From contig NC_053146.1 of NCBI RefSeq assembly GCF_016808335.1, forward strand, positions 9,803,015-9,867,014: a stretch of DNA of 64,000 nt. The letters run 5' to 3'. The translations under genes were made by a program, and so were the position numbers. The stretch is from Panicum virgatum. Its lineage: Eukaryota > Streptophyta > Magnoliopsida > Poales > Poaceae. This document shows, in pieces, positions 58,564 to 64,000 of this stretch; position 1 is the stretch's first letter, and the number at the start of each line of letters is the position of its first letter. Below the pieces are notes generated by a model. That model saw only the letters and a program-made list of their open reading frames with translations. It searched no databases and had not been told where the DNA came from.

Positions 58564-60077
58564 ATGGAGAACCAATTGAACCAGGAAGAAGAACAACGTA
58601 ATTGTACCGGATGGGTGAACCCTTCAGCAAACACTCAAAATGGAGGTAACCCGCACCACCTGTATTTTTCTCAATCCATCTGTCTAGGGCCTAGCAAAGA
58701 TCGTGAGGCTAGAGCAAAAACACTGAAGAGATGTGCAATTGCATCAACTTTGGGCTCCTTGGAAAGCACTCCAGAGGTTGCCGAATGCATATTACGTGAG
58801 GTCTATAATTTTGAGTATCCATGGAAAGCAGTCCCACTAGGAAATAGAACATACCTTATTGAGTTCCCAACGATAAGCATCTTAGAGAAGGCAGCAATTG
58901 GTCAAGTATTATTTGGCTCCAACAACGCACTGGTGGTAAGAAAATGGCAGGAGAATATAGGAGCATATGGAATACTGCAAAGGTTCTGAGTGAGGATTAG
59001 AGGACTGCCTAGAGAATGCTGGGTTTGGGATGATGTAAAGGGTATTCTTGACCTTTTTTGTATGCTAGAAAAGATTGCATGTAGTGAAGCTACAAAGGAC
59101 AGCCGTGATTATGTGAGAGCATTAGTTGTTGCTGCTGGATCTGAGTGTTTTCCAATTTCTGCTAGAGTTAGCATCAATACTAAGCTCCACAATGTGTATA
59201 TTCATGCTGAAATTGGCCAAGGTATGAATCCTTCAGAGGTGGAAACGAAGTATGGTAACCCTGAATCCACACCTGGATTAGAAGGACCATCAAAGAACAG
59301 ATGGAGAGAGTTCCGTGTGAAGAGAGGATATGTTGTGCATAATGACAATGCAGAGCCTGCTAGTAAAGCATTCCAATCCATGTCCGTCAGTGGGCCTTTT
59401 ATCCCTAACAACCTAGAGAATTACTCCAAGAAAATTGGTCCCTCACGCCTCTCACGGGAGGGATGCGGCAACGACGACGAGATAAACTCTAAAGGAAGCA
59501 TCACTGGCTTGATGCGCAAGAGGAACAACGAAACAACCCAAGGTACTACTTGGCATCTTAAACGCAATTTCATAGCTCTGCACTGATATTTCATCTATTG
59601 AGGCATAGGAATAAAGCACAACATGTACTAACAGTGCATTTAAATTAACAGAGCTCGAAGGAGGAACTGCACAAGGGAGCACGACGGGAGGGGCCAAAAG
59701 GTATATCATTTAATAGAATCTACTAATGAATATCAAGTGTGATCAATTGTTTTATGATACGTCTAATAGATAATAACTTTAAAATTCATGCACCATGGTT
59801 ATATTCATGTTTGCATCAATTCCTATATGTATATAGACACACACACACACACGATAACTATGCGAGGTTAGTAGTTGCTTATATAAGATATTTGGATTGC
59901 AGGAGGCCACTGGAACTTTTCCCAGATGATTTCTGGGAAAACACCGACGCAGGAGAAACTAGGGCAAAAGAAAATGATACAGATAGCACTGATCTAGCAG
60001 AAACGGGTGCCAAGGGGCTATTGTTTGTACGGAACCACATTTGGATGAGTTATATGTCTCAATGCGTGATGTGTTAG
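58564..60077 (+). pseudogene. DUF4283-like protein gene, 3 exons, one in-frame stop
   Basis: Exons 58564-59542, 59652-59700 and 59903-60077 join in frame at GT-AG sites to about 400 codons ending MSYMSQCVMC. The first 140 codons look like the DUF4283 region of plant zinc-knuckle/retroelement-related proteins (AECILREVYNFEYPWKAVPL, TYLIEFPTISILEKA). The next part fits too (VRIRGLPRECWVWDDVKGIL). A single TGA at 58987-58989 separates these two parts in the same frame, so the copy is probably inactive. Alternatively the upstream 142-codon piece or the downstream piece is used alone. The final exon is acidic. Function unknown. Confidence 0.55.
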
Positions 60078-60713
60078 AAAAATATGTATTATCATGTGAA
60101 CCTAATCATAAGGAGAGCTTGTTTATTATATTCCGGTGAATCCTATTGTTGTGCTCATACTTTATAGCAAAATGCTAAGGTGAGGGTGAGGGTATCGTAG
60201 ACTACACCTGAGGCTGGTATGTTTCAAGTAATTGATCCCTAGAATATATAGCTAAAATTTGAAGGTCATCTCATAAAGAAATCATATGGAATAATGCCAC
60301 GAGACATGGTTGCATTATACAAGAAAGTCTCTTAAATTCATTACAACTGACAAGAAATTTGTAGCAGAAGATAACAAGACATTTATTAAATTTATTTTGA
60401 ACATAGAGTGCCATCTATATAACAAACTAGTACAACGGATAGAGGATGGCCCTAGAAACTATTTGACTTAGACTGGCTTTGTACATAGATGACAGCAAAC
60501 TATCAATGCAACCAAGTCCAGTGGGCCTACTGCAAACGTTCTACTAAAGTACATCCATACATAGTTTAGGTGGCTGAGTAGAGTTCTAGATACAAACAGT
60601 TCATCTCCATAGCACAACTGACAAGGTAAAATGCCAGGCATGGCCCACTTATTTAATGAAAAGAACAGCTGAAACTGATGATAGTTGGCAGCATAGATCA
60701 CGGACGTGCAGAT
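60078..60713. other. Non-coding, probably Helitron 3' flank
   Basis: AT-rich sequence downstream of the RPA-like gene on the minus strand. I looked here for a hairpin plus CTRR terminus and found none that convinces. Confidence 0.4.
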
Positions 60714-63151
60714 TCACTCGTCACTGCAATGTGAAGTACTGAAGGTCATTAGATCTTTCATGTATTAGTTTCCTAAGAACATTAAATAGATAACCGCATT
60801 TACCTCGCCTTCTCCTTCTTCCAATAAAGCAACTCCTTGCGAGCAGGTCTTGAACGTTTACCTAACACATTCCTGCATGGTAAGGATCTAATTAGAATTT
60901 TTCTAAACCCTACACTTTATATTGAACATGGCAAAACAATGTCCGGGGAAAAGTTGCATACCCATGTTCCTCACGAGCACCAGGAGAAACTGCCTCCTTC
61001 CCCTTAGTTGAGGACTTCTTTTCGGGAGTGGGGGTTTGACTGTTAGGAGGTGGAGTGCTTTCATCTCCAGGATCAGTGGGATTCTCAGTTAAGCTGGGAG
61101 AACCATCATTGCGTTCTTTATGAAGAGCGGTAGTTGACGGGCTGGTGCTAGCCATGGCAGCAGGGTCCTTAGGAATATCCTTAAGAGTGACATTAGGACC
61201 ACCCCTGTGTGTCCGTGGAGGCATAAACACCCTCCTAGTTTGGAAACACAATTGTCCAGTTCTAAATGTTTGGTCACTAATTATGACCTGAAACACATAG
61301 CTGCGACCAACAAGAGCACGAAGGGCGGCAGGAAGTAGGATCTGATTAGATGAACTTTCTTCCACGAGCTCAGCAGCAGTGCGCCGCACAACCTGCTCAG
61401 CGACGCCACCGAACAGAAATATTTTTGTGCGACCAGTGGCATCCTCAATCACCAAATTTAGCTTGTAACTGTGCATATAACAGGGAAAAAGTTTGAGAAA
61501 ATAACATTTATAATGAATGATGTTAGATAGGGCAACACCAATGGATTGCAATAAGTTTTCACCTGGGAACGACGACCGGTTTAGTTTCATTACAGTTGAT
61601 ACATTCAAAACCTTGGAGAGTTGGCTTCAAGCCCTTTTTGCATATGCTGCAGCCTTTATACCACCAGCCATTTGTGACATCAATTTCCTTTATGCTTGCA
61701 TGACATGTAAAGCGCACATCCTATTGGAGGGTATGGAAGGCAGGGTAATTATTATGCCGTGGGGCACCATGTTTAAAACTGTACAAAAGGAAGAGGATAT
61801 ACATTACTGTCATGGGGATTCAATGACAAAAGCCAGTCTTTCTATTGGCATTTTCCTCGTCAACACCACCTGCTGCGGCATCACCATCTCCTGGTAGGAG
61901 CAGAACTTCACAGCCTCTTCCTTGTAGACTGCAAGGAAATTCATGAAGACAAGACAAAGAGTCAAACAAACCTCCACATGGAATTTACCCAAACAAAAAG
62001 AAAGGAGGCTGATAGGATATCAATATACCTAGCACGAAAAGCATTAACCTATGGAATGTCAATGTTTATATACCATTTTGTTGCAAGATTACTCAGGCAT
62101 CTAGGAGCACCTACAAGTTTTAAAACAAAAACACATGAATAGATCAGGTCTGAAGGTAAGGTATGATCCAGACCTTGGGAACAATGGATAACTTGTTTAC
62201 AAGTTAATACCCACCTAGATATAGCCTTACTTGCATCCCAGCAAAAACAATCACAACTGGCTCGCTGTTTCCTATAGTTTCAATAAGGATCTCATCCTCA
62301 AAAGATGTTGCGTGCTCACCCCATAAAGTCACTGATAAAGGCTGGTCACTGGAAATCACAAATACAACATATATTGTAATAACCTATTCAAAGTATGTTT
62401 AAACAACAATGTAAATAATTAATAGCAGGAACCAAACCTTAAGTCACGCAGCTCCACTTCGCACCTCACAGATGTGCCATTCAAACTGCTACAATGCACA
62501 ACTGGGTGCACCACTGTAAGTTGCCCAATGATATCTGTTGGAAAGTTAGGTTGTCAAATATTGTAATATATACTACTACATGACTTCACTGAGTAAAAAT
62601 TTAAGTTTCCCAACTTATATTTTGTAAAATCAGGAGGGTGCATACCTATTAAACCTTGGTCATGCCTTGCTCTATGATCCAGAATTCCAGATCACCATAG
62701 TCCACAAAGTTAAAAAAGTAGCAGGGAAGATTGGCTGTCACCTCAGCATGTATTTCTTGAGTAGTCGTCAACGAAGTGAAAAAGATGGTATATGTACTGG
62801 GTATAGCTTTGAACTTCCTTTCTTGCTTACTGACTTGAAAGTTTCTTATATAATAGCAATGTCCCTCCACCAGAGACTTGGAAAATTTGTTTATGTCTTT
62901 CTGTCCAATGGAAGCGGTAATTCCTTGGCCCTACAGAATAACGATGAAGTGAAGATGGCAATGCTAGCTATATTGACAAAAAAAAGTAGATGTATTATGT
63001 GATGTACCTCTTCATCAACAAGGACAAGTTCTAAGGAGGAAAAATCTTTCCCCTTTGAAATCCCAGATACATGCCACATCCTAGCGATTCTAACCTTGAT
63101 ACGCCAGTTATGTCTGCCTAGGTTGATCTGGGATAACAAGTTGTACTCCAT
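60714..63151 (-). pseudogene. RPA70-like single-stranded-DNA-binding protein gene of a Helitron
   Basis: A spliced minus-strand gene with OB-fold sequence in the RPA1 order. Exon 63151-63008 starts MEYNLLSQINLGRHNWRIKV. Exon 62930-62646 contains GQKDINKFSKSLVEGHCYYI and NFVDYGDLEF. Exon 62534-62438 has DIIGQLTVVHPVV. Exon 62348-62231 has QPLSVTLWGEHATSFEDE. A zinc-finger-like piece lies near 61560-61700 (WWYKGCSICKKGLKPTLQGF). The C-terminal fold is at about 60950-61470 (YKLNLVIEDATGRTKIFLFG). It ends with a basic KRSRPARKELLYWKK exon (about 60797-60870) and stop 60714-60716. A frameshift at the end of the second exon and uncertain middle exons suggest decay. In Helitrons such genes probably aid rolling-circle replication. 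Confidence 0.65.
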
Positions 63152-63360
63152 CTGCAGTTTATATAATCATATAATGAATAAGCAAACTCAAGTACACCAA
63201 GGCAATGGAACACATCTAAAATTTGTGGAGCATATAGCCAAATTATATTTTAAACAAAAAAGCTAAAAGCATGCAATGTTCTGATTGGCATGAAACATAC
63301 ACAGAAAGATAATTTGTGCGATGCATAGAGAGTTGAAATTACCACAATGACTGGAGAATC

Positions 63361-64000
63361 TCCCTGTAGACAATGTTGAGAGTGGCACTGCAACTTAGAT
63401 CTGTATCATCATCAATCAAAATCTTAAGCCCATTTCTAGATGTTATGTGTGATATAGCAACATATAGCTGTCCATGACTAAAAACTGGTCAGGGCAAGTA
63501 TAGGCCAACATTCTACAAAGTTTGTCCTTGACTTTTATTTATGGTCATTGCATAACAAAGACGAACCGGAAACTGTCGCCTACTAAGCACAAAAGGCCAT
63601 TTAGGACTTGATACATGCAAGGCAATCCGAGGAAGCAGCACCTTGTCACCAATGTGTGATCCAGTTATTATTTGAGCCTCCAAAACCCGATCACCTAATT
63701 GTGTAATGATAAGACGAGTACCATTGCAAAGACCAGCACTTTGATTCAAATTACGCAAAAGCATCACAGGTGCACCAATCTTGACCACAAGCTTATGATG
63801 AGGGATACCTTTGAATTGTAAAGAATTCAAGAATTCAACTGGATAAAGCAAGTCTAAATTACCATGTTCCTTTGAGGATTCAACCAAGGTATCTGAGCTA
63901 AGATATACCTTTTCATGACCTAGTATTAAAGAAAGAACATGACTATTAATTTCATCAATGGTGTCATTTTTTGGAGCGATGATAGCTCTTTCCCTTAAAT
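63361..64000 (-). pseudogene. Pif1-type DNA helicase, C-terminal part of a Helitron Rep-Hel protein
   Basis: The minus frame 63887-63513 reads EFLNSLQFKGIPHHKLVVKI, GAPVMLLRNLNQSAGLCNGT and YAMTINKSQGQTL, the last helicase motifs of Pif1-like proteins. The frame continues NVGLYLP, PVFSHGQLYVAISH, but TAG at 63513-63515 and a TGA 24 bases further replace sense codons. The upstream part runs out of the window. Pif1/RecD-like helicases unwind DNA during Helitron transposition; this copy is broken. Confidence 0.8.

Larger units (their letters stand above)
60714..64000 (-). mobile_element. Helitron (Rep/helicase type with RPA-like gene), 3' part, minus orientation
   Basis: A Pif1-type helicase end at the right edge followed downstream by an RPA70-like gene on the same strand is the arrangement of autonomous plant Helitrons. 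The 5' part with the Rep domain lies beyond the window. The 3' terminus was not located, so the left limit is only the end of the RPA-like gene. Confidence 0.7.

Noticed and set aside
60420..60432. CTAGT on the minus strand as the 3' end of the right-hand Helitron
   Set aside because: No GC-rich hairpin lies just upstream, so the terminus is not supported.

Overview
The window reads as nuclear DNA of a grass, most likely a panicoid. This is inferred from spliced plant genes with GT-AG introns, a TA-flanked Stowaway MITE, CACTA elements with grass-type termini, Sirevirus-like copia LTRs, Helitrons, and host genes with plant homologues. Few host genes are present and nearly all are broken. Most of the sequence is transposons, often nested, and I could bound many of them exactly from their termini and target-site duplications (TSDs).

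Left part (1-15209). A degenerate CACTA element (TNP2 fragment plus a Ulp1-like protease gene) enters from the left edge and ends at 6162. It abuts the first exon of a four-exon 2-oxoglutarate/Fe(II) dioxygenase (6163-9818). That gene has lost its start codon, carries a frameshift in exon 2, and holds a 542-bp non-autonomous CACTA (TSD CCA) in intron 1. Next come a minus-strand Helitron (10487-12235) whose tail is split by a small 9-bp-TSD MITE, a 287-bp Stowaway MITE (12821-13107) and another Helitron tail at 13812.

Middle (15210-25618). Two LTR retrotransposons lie 40 bp apart. The first is a minus-strand copia element (15210-20837, TSD GACGA) with decayed pol. Its interior is packed with stem-loops; the longest-stemmed group shares a CCAACG loop (element sense), and the motif AAACTTT recurs throughout. 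The second (20878-25613, TSD AATGG) is a Sirevirus-like deletion derivative with several polypurine tracts.

28069-33154 is an adenylate isopentenyltransferase gene (cytokinin biosynthesis). It is cut near its 3' end by a 4181-bp hAT transposon with a perfect 8-bp TSD (CTTGGGGA) and a transposase that reads open across four inferred exons. This is the clearest recent gene disruption here.

34084-38361 holds two related CACTA-family elements placed tail to tail, forming a long palindrome of 'ATCACCGCCGGTT' subterminal repeats. Further right are a membrane-protein exon broken by a MITE, a short Helitron, a small MITE, long TA microsatellites, a solo LTR (42748-44136, TSD ACCAT), and a complete CACTA element (44730-49674, TSD AAG) inside a pseudogene. 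A small intact gene (51230-51799) encodes a possible dsRNA-binding-like domain plus a coiled coil.

Right part (53400-64000). An AT-rich tract with a tandem duplication is followed by a minus-strand solo LTR (56559-58290, TSD AACCT) of the same family as the Sirevirus-like element. Then comes a DUF4283-like gene with one in-frame stop, and finally the 3' portion of a minus-strand Helitron carrying an RPA70-like gene and the end of a Pif1-type helicase.

All identifications come from reading the sequence and recognising motifs. No database search was run. Splice sites are inferred from reading-frame continuity and GT-AG rules.
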